The notes under the pieces: generated by a model
Seen by the model: the letters and a program-made list of their open reading frames with translations, nothing else
What the model was told of the DNA's origin: nothing
Databases searched by the model: none
Translations under genes and position numbers: made by a program
Shown here: in pieces, positions 52,244 to 59,788 of the stretch
How the letters are laid out: each line of letters opens with the position of its first letter
Position numbering within the stretch: the first letter of the stretch is position 1
Origin: Sulfurospirillum cavolei
Lineage (GTDB): Bacteria > Campylobacterota > Campylobacteria > Campylobacterales > Sulfurospirillaceae
Direction of reading: 5' to 3'
DNA length: 64,000 bases
Assembly (NCBI RefSeq): GCF_001548055.1
Contig: NZ_AP014724.1
Location: 930,001 to 994,000 of the forward strand

Positions 52244-52932
52244 TGCGTTGGATAGTGCTTTTATGCACACTATTTTTAACCCTCAATGCCGAGAGTTTTC
52301 GCGTTTACAGCGAGTACAATCCACCGTTTAACTATAAAAATGCCGACGGCAACGTTGAAGGTCCGTCCGTTTGGCTACTCCAAGAACTCTTTCGCAAAAC
52401 GGGGCAAACGATTGTCGACGGACAAATCAACGTCGTTCCGTGGTCGCGCGGTTATCACGAAGTGCTTGAACACCCCCGTACGGTTTTGTTCAGTGCCGCC
52501 CGTACGCAAGAGCGCGAAGCGTTGTTTGCCTGGGTCGGACCTATCGGAAAATTACGCATCGGCGTCATTGCCAAAAAAGAACGACATGTCAATCTTCAAG
52601 CTTTGCGCGGTCACAATTTAGGTAAAATCGGTACGGTTCACGATAGCGGAGCCGAACAGCTTTTGCTCAAAGAAGGATTTACGTTGGAAGATTTTGACCG
52701 CTTTAGTAACATCGATTCGCAATTGCGCAAATTAAGAGAAGATCGTTTGGACGCGGTCGCTTTTAGCGTCGATGCGATGTTTTATACCTTACAAGCAACC
52801 GGTTGTTCGTTAGACGCCTATGAAATCGTGAGCTTATTGCGCGAAAACGACCTCTATTTTGCATTTCACAAAGACACCGATCCGGCACTCATTGAGAGAT
52901 TAAACCAAACGCTTAAAGCAATTCGTCCGTAA
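52240..52932 (+). CDS. Periplasmic solute-binding protein, family 3
   Basis: 230 residues from ATG 52240, which overlaps the response regulator stop (ATGA). A signal peptide (M-M-R-W-I-V-L-L-C-T-L-F-L-T-L-N-A) precedes a bilobed SBP_bac_3-type domain: Y-N-P-P-F-N-Y at the binding site, P-W-S-R-G-Y near 78, and I-G-T-V-H-D-S-G in lobe 2. No ABC permease or ATPase genes adjoin, so it may act as a ligand sensor for the hybrid kinase rather than in transport. Confidence 0.85.
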   Translation: MMRWIVLLCTLFLTLNAESFRVYSEYNPPFNYKNADGNVEGPSVWLLQELFRKTGQTIVDGQINVVPWSRGYHEVLEHPRTVLFSAARTQEREALFAWVGPIGKLRIGVIAKKERHVNLQALRGHNLGKIGTVHDSGAEQLLLKEGFTLEDFDRFSNIDSQLRKLREDRLDAVAFSVDAMFYTLQATGCSLDAYEIVSLLRENDLYFAFHKDTDPALIERLNQTLKAIRP

Positions 52933-53000
52933 TTTTTTTAGTTTCTTTTCAAGCCCTAAAGAGTATAGTGTCATCGTAATTAACTATCAAAGGAGTGCGT

Positions 53001-53282
53001 ATGCAAGTCAATGCCAACGCTATGAATGCGATGTCGACATGGATGAATAACAGTGCGAACAACGTCGCCAACGTCAATACGCAAACTTATCAAGCCACGC
53101 AAACGACTTTGAGCGAAGAAGCAAATAGCGTCGTAGCGAACAGTAGCAAAACCGAGAATAACACCGATCTTACGACCGAATTTACCGATCAAATTGCGCT
53201 CGAAGCGGGGTTTGAAGCCAACACAAAACCGATTCAAACCGAAGACGAGATGATCGGCAGTTTGTTGGATATGAAGGCGTAA
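53001..53282 (+). CDS. Small flagellar rod/hook-like protein
   Basis: 93 residues from ATG 53001, five bases behind AAAGGAG. Its N-terminus carries a degenerate basal-body-rod motif, M-N-N-S-A-N-N-V-A-N-V-N-T-Q-T-Y-Q-A-T, the stretch by which FlgB/C/E/F/G proteins assemble, and its C-terminus E-D-E-M-I-G-S-L-L-D-M-K-A resembles the helical end of the same proteins. The middle is very short, so it is not a complete FlgB or FlgC. It stands alone, away from flagellar clusters. It may be a minor rod part or an orphan of unknown role. Confidence 0.75.
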   Translation: MQVNANAMNAMSTWMNNSANNVANVNTQTYQATQTTLSEEANSVVANSSKTENNTDLTTEFTDQIALEAGFEANTKPIQTEDEMIGSLLDMKA

Positions 53283-53307
53283 AAAAAGACGTCTCTATTT
53301 TTTACGC
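53277..53307. terminator. Bidirectional terminator
   Basis: GCGTAAAAAA-N11-TTTTTTACGC joins a short GC clamp to A/T tracts, functional on both strands between the convergent flagellar-like and binding-protein genes. Confidence 0.75.
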
Positions 53308-53316
53308 TTTGCGAAA

Positions 53317-54354
53317 TTACTCTCTATGTCTTTCAAAAAAGTCGGCATACTCTTCATCAGATAATCGATAGCCGTAAAATGTTGCATAAAAATACAATGT
53401 TTCTTGTTTAAGGTCAATATCCGCCGTTTCTTCAGGATAGAGAATTTTAGCTAACCAGATAATTCCTAAAATAGACTCAGGAGAAGGTCTATCCCACCAT
53501 GACGTTCCGACAGGTCCTTCATACACATGGTGTGTGCGTACGGCATTGACATGTTGAAGTGCAGCGTTCTTGCGCAAAGCTTCCGCATTGTTTTTATTGG
53601 AGGGACTTCGCGTTGTTATGATTACGTCCGGATTCCATACGATTAACGATTCTAACGAAGTTTCTCCTTTGATCAAAACTTCGGTTGTAACGTTAATACC
53701 TCCTGCCGCCTCAATAAATTCATCGTTCCAGTTACGTTTAGCTTCTAAATTTGATTTTCCGTTACTGACGCCGTATAAAATACGTTTTTTATCTTTCGGT
53801 TCTACGTTTTTAATATGTTGTGAAATCATCGATAACGATTTTTGCCAATAATCGACGAGCATTTTCGCTTTTTGTTCCTCATGGAAAATCGAACCTAAAT
53901 GCAAAAGCTCTTCAAGGAGCGATGCAATATCGTGTCTACCGATGCCGAGCGTATAAACGCTAAAACCTATTTCGGCAATATTTTCGTTGGTATGTAACGA
54001 TGTTGCACCGACAAAGACGATGGAAGGATTAATTTTTATCAGTTCTTCAATATTAACGTCGCTAAAAGAGCCGACACTAGGGATTTCTTTTAAAGTAGGA
54101 AAAAGGCGTAGAAATTGAGGAAAGTGGCTTACGCTAGGCTGAGCGGCGATAAGGTGCGCATTGTTAAACAGAGTAATTTCCTGCGAAGCACCACCGTAAC
54201 ATGTAATGACTATTTTGTCTATGGTCTCGGGAATACAAATCTCTTTGCCAAGATAGTCTTTAAGCGGTTTTGCGCATTCGAGAGCTTTTTCGCTCCCAAA
54301 TGCGACGATTGAAACGGCATGTAAAAATAGCAAAGTAACGTAAAGTTTTTTCAT
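53317..54354 (-). CDS. Periplasmic iron-complex/cobalamin-type binding protein (BtuF/FecB family)
   Basis: 345 residues from ATG 54354, which gives a signal peptide (K-K-L-Y-V-T-L-L-F-L-H-A-V-S-I-V-A-F-G); the frame runs on into the receptor gene. Two lobes are joined by a long helix: lobe 1 has T-C-Y-G-G-A-S-Q-E and P-S-V-G-S-F-S-D-V-N-I-E, lobe 2 has W-N-P-D-V-I-I-T-T and Y-E-G-P-V-G-T-S-W-W-D-R-P-S-P-E, typical of type III binding proteins. It lies four bases after the TonB receptor gene, so it takes over the receptor's ligand. No permease/ATPase genes (BtuCD type) follow. Confidence 0.87.
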   Translation of the reverse strand: MKKLYVTLLFLHAVSIVAFGSEKALECAKPLKDYLGKEICIPETIDKIVITCYGGASQEITLFNNAHLIAAQPSVSHFPQFLRLFPTLKEIPSVGSFSDVNIEELIKINPSIVFVGATSLHTNENIAEIGFSVYTLGIGRHDIASLLEELLHLGSIFHEEQKAKMLVDYWQKSLSMISQHIKNVEPKDKKRILYGVSNGKSNLEAKRNWNDEFIEAAGGINVTTEVLIKGETSLESLIVWNPDVIITTRSPSNKNNAEALRKNAALQHVNAVRTHHVYEGPVGTSWWDRPSPESILGIIWLAKILYPEETADIDLKQETLYFYATFYGYRLSDEEYADFFERHRE

Positions 54355-54358
54355 TGCT

Positions 54359-56602
54359 TTAATACTTATATCCGATTGAGAAAAAAACACTTCGAGGTGC
54401 ACCAACGATATACGTAGCATTGGACGTACTATCACTCGTATCTTCCGTCGAAATCGTCGAAATATACTCTTTGTTCAACACGTTAATAGCCGAAAGAGAG
54501 AACTCAAGCTTGTTTTTACCGCCGAGCGCGTACTCTTTGTTGATCGAAAAGTCCAAAAGCCAATAAGGATCGACACTGTATTTATTTTCAATTTCGGCGT
54601 ATCGCTTACCTAAATAACGTAAAATAGGTGATAATTTATAACCGTAGAGATCGTATACGGCGGAGATATTTCCAAACCATTGTGGAACGTCAGGAATTTG
54701 CTTTCCTTTCGAATGAATGATTTTTGAAGCGGCAGTTTGCACATCTTCGGTAAACTCATATTGGTTATACGTTAATGCCATCGTAAGATCCAAATTTTCC
54801 AGTAGATGATAACTAGAAGCAAGTTCTGCACCGAAAGAACGAGCCTTTGCGATATTTTGAGAGTAAACCAAATTAATATCGGGGTCATAAAAATTACCGG
54901 CAACGTTTTTAACGGAAGAGAAAAAGAGTGTCGTGTCTATTTTCCAAGCCCCTGTAGCATAGCCGTAGCCGACATCGAAATTATCAGACTCTTCCGGTTT
55001 TAAATCACTCCACATTTGTTGTACGAGTGCTTTATTGTGTGTTGAATTATAGATATTGAGGATACTTCCTCCTAAACCGTATTGCGGAGTATTGTAGTTG
55101 CGTCCGTAATTAGCTCTAAGGTAAGAATGATCATCCAAATAGTGCGTAGCTCCGATATTGGGTAGAAAAATACCGTATGTTTCTGAATTAAGCGTAAAGA
55201 GCTTATTGGTCGCTTTAGAAAATGCTTCATCGGCACTTACGTCTCCGATTCCAGTCGTATTATAAGCTGTTAAAGTCGGTGTACTCCACCATAGGTATTT
55301 GACTCCGGCCTCAACGATCGTATTGTCGAATGCTTTTTCGACGGCAATATAGGGTGCGTGAAAAAGACTATTGTCCTCTGGATCTACCAGTCGACTCCAT
55401 TTATTAAACGCGTTTGTCCCGAGGTATCGTAATTTTTGCGTCGTCGGAGGTCCTGGAGGTTCATCTTCTTGAAACCAATAGCCTACTTTTATTTTTCCGT
55501 CTTCAATTTTATGGGCGTATTCCAGAATCATACCGTAAGTATCGTGGTCGACTAGCCATTGGGTAATTCCAGACGTATTTGACGACCATGATGTTCCTTT
55601 ATCGTTTAAGAAATAAGGGCGAAAATTTAGTGAGTCATCGTTGCTAAGCGGAATTTCTACCTTTCCGAAAATGGCATACGTTTCATAATCGAGTCGATTA
55701 TAATCGTAATATGAACTCGATAAAGGATGCGTCGTATCGTAATCTAATTTTTTATAAAGGGAAAGATTTTTGCTTTGTTCATATGTCAAACCTTTATAGT
55801 TGTGACTTTGTTGATCGTTGTAAATACCGTAAAGTTCCCATTTAACGGCTTGATCTGAAGCACTTGCAGCACCAAATTCGAAATTTTGACGATCAAGACC
55901 TTTTCCTTCGCCTTTCCATTTGTCGGCATCAGACGTTGAAGCTGAAAAGAAAAATTTGGCAGTATCGGCAATCTCTCCGCTATCGATGCGCATATACGTT
56001 TTTCGAAAGTCGTCGCTTCCAAATGACTGTTTGAGCGCAACGCCAAGTTCATTGGAAGGTGCTTTCATATGCATATCAACCATACCGTTATCGCTACCGT
56101 AACCAAATCCGCTATCGGCCTTTACGGCACCTTTTTCAACGGTAATAGATTCGATATTTTCGATGTCCATCATAGAGGAAAGACCACCTCCTGGACCGAT
56201 ACCTTTTAAAGGAAGCCCTTCTAAAGTTTCTCCGATATTACGATCCGATTTACCGCGGATTTTGTGGGTAATGTCCATGCCGAAAGGGTCATTAAAACGA
56301 ATATCTACTCCCGGTTCGCGTGAAATTGCTTTGTATGGACTGATTAACTCGGCACTGTCGAAGAGTTGAATATCCGACGAGGTTGTGACGTTTTTAGTTC
56401 CGATGACGGTATCCGTCGTTTTATCGACAGGTTGTTTTCCTTCGACGTTGACTTCAGGCAAGACGTATTCTGCCGCTTCTAAAGTACATGAGCTCACTGC
56501 TAAGACGATTATCGCATAGACCGAGAGTTTCCATGGCAATTGCTTGATCACTTCGTTTTGAGAAGTTATCGCATATGTATTGCCCGATACATATTCAGAC
56601 AT
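54359..56602 (-). CDS. TonB-dependent receptor of an uptake operon
   Basis: 747 residues with AAAAGGAGCCTTA before the ATG. The N-terminus has an unusual 25-residue extension before a signal-like helix (W-K-L-S-V-Y-A-I-I-V-L-A-V-S-S-C-T-L-E-A-A), so the real start could be later. The plug has E-P-G-V-D-I-R-F-N-D, K-I-R-G-K-S-D-R-N-I-G-E-T-L-E-G-L-P and I-E-S-I-T-V-E-K-G-A-V-K; the barrel ends in S-I-G-Y-K-Y. The plug lacks the usual long TonB box but V-L-P-E-V-N-V-E-G may serve. It should import a siderophore-like or other complex for the next gene's binding protein. Confidence 0.85.
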   Translation of the reverse strand: MSEYVSGNTYAITSQNEVIKQLPWKLSVYAIIVLAVSSCTLEAAEYVLPEVNVEGKQPVDKTTDTVIGTKNVTTSSDIQLFDSAELISPYKAISREPGVDIRFNDPFGMDITHKIRGKSDRNIGETLEGLPLKGIGPGGGLSSMMDIENIESITVEKGAVKADSGFGYGSDNGMVDMHMKAPSNELGVALKQSFGSDDFRKTYMRIDSGEIADTAKFFFSASTSDADKWKGEGKGLDRQNFEFGAASASDQAVKWELYGIYNDQQSHNYKGLTYEQSKNLSLYKKLDYDTTHPLSSSYYDYNRLDYETYAIFGKVEIPLSNDDSLNFRPYFLNDKGTSWSSNTSGITQWLVDHDTYGMILEYAHKIEDGKIKVGYWFQEDEPPGPPTTQKLRYLGTNAFNKWSRLVDPEDNSLFHAPYIAVEKAFDNTIVEAGVKYLWWSTPTLTAYNTTGIGDVSADEAFSKATNKLFTLNSETYGIFLPNIGATHYLDDHSYLRANYGRNYNTPQYGLGGSILNIYNSTHNKALVQQMWSDLKPEESDNFDVGYGYATGAWKIDTTLFFSSVKNVAGNFYDPDINLVYSQNIAKARSFGAELASSYHLLENLDLTMALTYNQYEFTEDVQTAASKIIHSKGKQIPDVPQWFGNISAVYDLYGYKLSPILRYLGKRYAEIENKYSVDPYWLLDFSINKEYALGGKNKLEFSLSAINVLNKEYISTISTEDTSDSTSNATYIVGAPRSVFFSIGYKY

Positions 56603-56742
56603 TAAGGCTCCTTTTTATTATATATTTAAAAGTATAACGATATATAAACTAAATTTTATACATAAATGTGATTCATTTTTAAGCAAAGTGTATTGTGGCG
56701 ATTGAAATAAATGCTATTTTTAAAGGACCGGTAGCAAGGCGA

Positions 56743-57240
56743 TTATACGAGAAACATTAGTTTCGCCAAGATGACGACGGTGACGCCGATTGCAAAAATA
56801 TAATAGTAGGCGGAACTTCGGACGGGATTGGGATCTTGCGAATCTGCATTTACGGATCTTGAACAGGCACAAGATGCGTGTGAGCCGTTACTTTTGCAAA
56901 AGAGTCGTTTTGAGATCGAATAAGCGACCCTAATACCGATAACGTAAGCAAGTGAGGCTTTTACAATTAGTAAGGTTTGAAACGTCGTCGGGAAGAGTCC
57001 TTCACTAAGCGTAATGTATTTTGTAAAAAGAATACTTCCCGTAAAAATAAGCAGCATCATATTTGCGGGATAAATCTTCCAAACTTTTTTGGATAATGCA
57101 GTTTGAACGTTTTCATAAGCACTACGGCCGATGACATGTTGAATAGGAGCAACGACAAACAGTTTTGCAAAACCCCAACCGATGAATAACATTGCACAAC
57201 CAAGATGTACGAAGAGCGTTATTGTGTAGACGAATTCCAT
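56743..57240 (-). CDS. CopD-like membrane protein with a cysteine-rich loop
   Basis: 165 residues with four membrane helices. L-F-V-H-L-G-C-A-M-L-F-I-G-W and the paired K-V-W-K-I-Y-P-A-N-M-M-L resemble CopD/DUF2269-type proteins. Between helices 3 and 4 lies F-C-K-S-N-G-S-H-A-S-C-A-C-S, a loop with three Cys and one His that could bind metal. It precedes the TonB receptor gene by 140 bases on the same strand and may be its inner-membrane partner. Function unknown. Confidence 0.7.
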   Translation of the reverse strand: MEFVYTITLFVHLGCAMLFIGWGFAKLFVVAPIQHVIGRSAYENVQTALSKKVWKIYPANMMLLIFTGSILFTKYITLSEGLFPTTFQTLLIVKASLAYVIGIRVAYSISKRLFCKSNGSHASCACSRSVNADSQDPNPVRSSAYYYIFAIGVTVVILAKLMFLV

Positions 57241-57368
57241 AAAAGATTCCTTTGAGAGTAGATTTTAGAATGACAATTGCAAAAATTTAGTTAAAAAAAC
57301 TTTACCTTAATAATGCTTATATAAAAATAAATATAACGAAATATTAATATTTTCTTGAGCTTTATTCA

Positions 57369-57382
57369 TTGACTTAGATCAA
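57369..57382. promoter_or_regulatory. FNR/CRP-family-type site TTGAC-TTAG-ATCAA
   Basis: Matches the FNR/DNR pattern TTGAT-N4-ATCAA except one base. It lies 129 bases before the CopD-like gene start on the minus strand, within the 57241-57455 gap. The rest of that gap is very AT-rich and could hold the promoter; no clear Fur box was fixed. Confidence 0.45.
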
Positions 57383-57455
57383 GATTAATTGAGTAAAAGT
57401 AATGAAGTTTTTAGTGGAATAGAGTTGACCGAAAGAATGATGCTAAGGGAAAAGC

Positions 57456-58475
57456 CTAAAGAATCAGCATCGCATCGCCGTAAGAGAAAAAGCGGTATTT
57501 TTCTTTTACGGCGATGGAGTAGAGTTTGAGCGTCTCTTCGATACCGATAAACGAAGCGACCAGCATAATGAGCGTGGATTGGGGTAAGTGAAAATTCGTT
57601 AAAAGATAATTTACCCGAATCGGCGGGTTTTTAGGATGCAAAAAAAGATTGCATGCGCCTTGTTGATGATGTGTTCTTGCGTAATATTCAATGGTTCGCG
57701 TGACGGTCGTACCGACGGCTAAAAGCGGCTTAGGCGAATCGATGAGGCGACATGTCGCTTCCGGAATAGCGTAAATTTCCGAATGCATCACGTGGTCTTG
57801 GATATGCTCCGCTTCGACGGGCTTAAAGGTTCCCGCTCCTACATGTAAGGTTAAAAAATGGGTTTCATAGCGTTGTTTAAGTGTCTCGAACATCGTGTCG
57901 GAAAAATGCAACGACGCGGTCGGCGCGGCGACGGCACCTTGTTCTTTGGCAAAAACGCTTTGATAATCGATGCGGTCCTCGTGCGTGTCGCTTCGTTTGA
58001 TGTACGGAGGTAAAGGAATATGCCCGATACGCTCTAAAATCGCGAAAAGCTCTTGCGTATCGACGGCTTTTCCTTCGTGAAAAAAGGCAACGACGCGTAG
58101 ACCTTCTTCTTTGAGCTCAACCACTTCCGCGTGCAGGTTTTCGTCGAAAAAAAGCAGACTTCCGACCTTGACGCGCCCTTTAATATAGACGCTATAAAGG
58201 TTGTCTTGTAGCGGTGCGTTTAAAAGGATTTCAACGGCACCGCCGCTCTCTTTTTTCCCGAAAACGCGTGCTTTGATAACTTTCGTATCGTTCAAAACGA
58301 CCGCGGTGCCGCTGGGAAGGAATTCAAATAAACGATCAAACGTTGTATGCGTGAGGGTTTGACCGGCACGCTCGAAGACCAACAATCTTGCGGCATCGCG
58401 TGGTTCGACGGGATGCGTAGCAATCAGTTCTTCGGGCAGTGCGTAGTCGTACGTCGATTTTAAGAGCGGATCGAT
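57456..58475 (-). CDS. queA: S-adenosylmethionine:tRNA ribosyltransferase-isomerase, probable ATC start
   Basis: 339 residues if read from ATC at 58475, or 309 from TTG at 58385. Homologues begin with a Y-D-Y-x-L-P-x-E-L-I-A-x-x-P motif followed by R-x-x-x-R-L-L-V; here that motif is encoded in frame upstream of the TTG, back to the tatC stop. No ATG, GTG or TTG precedes it, but AAAAGGA lies seven bases before ATC. The remaining sequence is complete (L-N-D-T-K-V-I-K-A-R, G-A-V-A-A-P-T-A-S-L-H-F, H-V-G-A-G-T-F, N-Y-L-L-T-N-F-H-L-P-Q-S-T). QueA makes epoxyqueuosine in tRNA. The gene follows tatC after three bases. Confidence 0.9.
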   Translation of the reverse strand: MDPLLKSTYDYALPEELIATHPVEPRDAARLLVFERAGQTLTHTTFDRLFEFLPSGTAVVLNDTKVIKARVFGKKESGGAVEILLNAPLQDNLYSVYIKGRVKVGSLLFFDENLHAEVVELKEEGLRVVAFFHEGKAVDTQELFAILERIGHIPLPPYIKRSDTHEDRIDYQSVFAKEQGAVAAPTASLHFSDTMFETLKQRYETHFLTLHVGAGTFKPVEAEHIQDHVMHSEIYAIPEATCRLIDSPKPLLAVGTTVTRTIEYYARTHHQQGACNLFLHPKNPPIRVNYLLTNFHLPQSTLIMLVASFIGIEETLKLYSIAVKEKYRFFSYGDAMLIL

Positions 58476-58478
58476 GGA

Positions 58479-59243
58479 TTAATCCTTTTGTGCTTCATCG
58501 TCGTCATCGGTTTGTGTTTCGTCCTCTTCGGGCGGAACATAAGGATTGACGATTTTGGCGATCCAAATGGAAATACCGTATAAAAGCGTGAGCGGTGCCG
58601 CCATGAGAAGTTGCGATAAAACATCGGGCGGCGTTAAAATCGCCGCTATTGTAAAAATGATGACGATTGCGTATCGAAAAAACTCTTTAAGTGTTTGGTC
58701 GGTTACTAAACCTAATTTGGCAAAAAAGAAAATCACGACGGGCATTTCAAACGAGAGCCCGAATCCAAAAAGGATTTTGCTAAAAAAGCCGACGTATTCG
58801 CCGATGCTGGGAAGGGCGGTAAAAAGGGTGCTACCGAAGGCAACCAAAAATGCAAATGCCAAGGGTACGACGACGTAGTAACAAAAAGCCGCTCCCATTA
58901 AAAACATACCCGTCGCCGCGGTGACGAAAGGAATGACCAAACGTTTTTCGTTATCGTAAAGTCCGGGTGCGACAAAAAGCCAAAACTGCCAAAAAATAAT
59001 CGGAAGCGCACCGATAAAGCCGGCAAAAAAGGCAACTTTCATTGCGGTAAAAAAAGGTTCTTGCACACCGGTAAAGATCACGTTGCTTCCCTCGGGAAGA
59101 ACGGCTTTTAAAGGGGCGATCATCCAGCTTAAGATGGGTTGCCAAAATGAAAAACAGATCAGAAACATCGCGATAACGACCACTAAAGAAATCGTAAGAC
59201 GTTTACGTAATTCGGCAATATGCGGTCTTAACTCCTCGAACAT
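58479..59243 (-). CDS. tatC: Twin-arginine translocase subunit TatC
   Basis: 254 residues with six membrane helices: F-E-E-L-R-P-H-I-A-E-L-R-K-R at the N-terminus (signal-peptide contact), G-F-I-G-A-L-P-I-I-F-W-Q-F-W, F-G-L-S-F-E-M-P-V, and L-T-P-P-D-V-L-S-Q. It is the core receptor of the Tat export channel for folded proteins such as molybdoenzymes with twin-arginine signals. An acidic tail (E-D-E-T-Q-T-D-D-D-D-E) follows the last helix. It starts in the last base of the tatB stop (TAATG). Confidence 0.96.
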   Translation of the reverse strand: MFEELRPHIAELRKRLTISLVVVIAMFLICFSFWQPILSWMIAPLKAVLPEGSNVIFTGVQEPFFTAMKVAFFAGFIGALPIIFWQFWLFVAPGLYDNEKRLVIPFVTAATGMFLMGAAFCYYVVVPLAFAFLVAFGSTLFTALPSIGEYVGFFSKILFGFGLSFEMPVVIFFFAKLGLVTDQTLKEFFRYAIVIIFTIAAILTPPDVLSQLLMAAPLTLLYGISIWIAKIVNPYVPPEEDETQTDDDDEAQKD

Positions 59244-59659
59244 TAGGCTTTTTCCTCTTTGTTGGTTTGGGTGACGGCTGTGAGCGCAGGTGAGGGTGCG
59301 GTTTCCGCTTGAGGCGTTTCGGAGACGACGTCGTTTTTCACGCTGTTTTCGAGCTCTTTGAAAGAGTCGCTAACGTTTTGCGTACTTTTTTTAATCTCTT
59401 CGAGCTCATCAAACGTAATTGTTTTGCGAGCACTGGTCGCCATTTCGTCTAGCTTTTTTTTGTACGTAAGTGCTTCGTCTTTGAGCTCTTGAATCTTCAT
59501 CTCTTGTTCAAAGGTACTTTTAACGTCATTGACGCTGTTTTTGACGGATTTAAAAAATTTGGCTACTTTCACCATGGCTTCGGGGAGTTTTTCCGGTCCG
59601 AGGAAGATAACAGCAACAAGGGCTATGACGATAATTTCTCCAAAATCGAGTCCAAACAT
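59243..59659 (-). CDS. tatB: Twin-arginine translocase subunit TatB
   Basis: 138 residues from ATG 59659; the six upstream codons to 59677 have no better start signal. An N-terminal membrane helix (F-G-E-I-I-V-I-A-L-V-A-V-I-F-L-G-P-E-K-L-P) is followed by the amphipathic A-M-V-K-V-A-K-F-F-K-S-V-K and a long charged coiled coil. The G-P-E-K-L-P hinge and length favour TatB over TatA. It docks with TatC at the membrane. A TatA gene is not in the window. Confidence 0.9.
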   Translation of the reverse strand: MFGLDFGEIIVIALVAVIFLGPEKLPEAMVKVAKFFKSVKNSVNDVKSTFEQEMKIQELKDEALTYKKKLDEMATSARKTITFDELEEIKKSTQNVSDSFKELENSVKNDVVSETPQAETAPSPALTAVTQTNKEEKA

Positions 59660-59788
59660 ACCAACGACCGCCTTCAATCTAAAATAGAGGATTGGATTTT
59701 ATCTGAATTTTCATCAAAATTCTATAAATGTCTTTTTGCATAAGGTATAATAGAATCCAACGGAAGTTTCGTGAAAAGGAGTTTGTCG

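Noticed and set aside
53001-53282. Assignment as FlgB or FlgC
   Set aside because: At 93 residues it lacks most of the rod-protein body; only the terminal motifs are recognisable.
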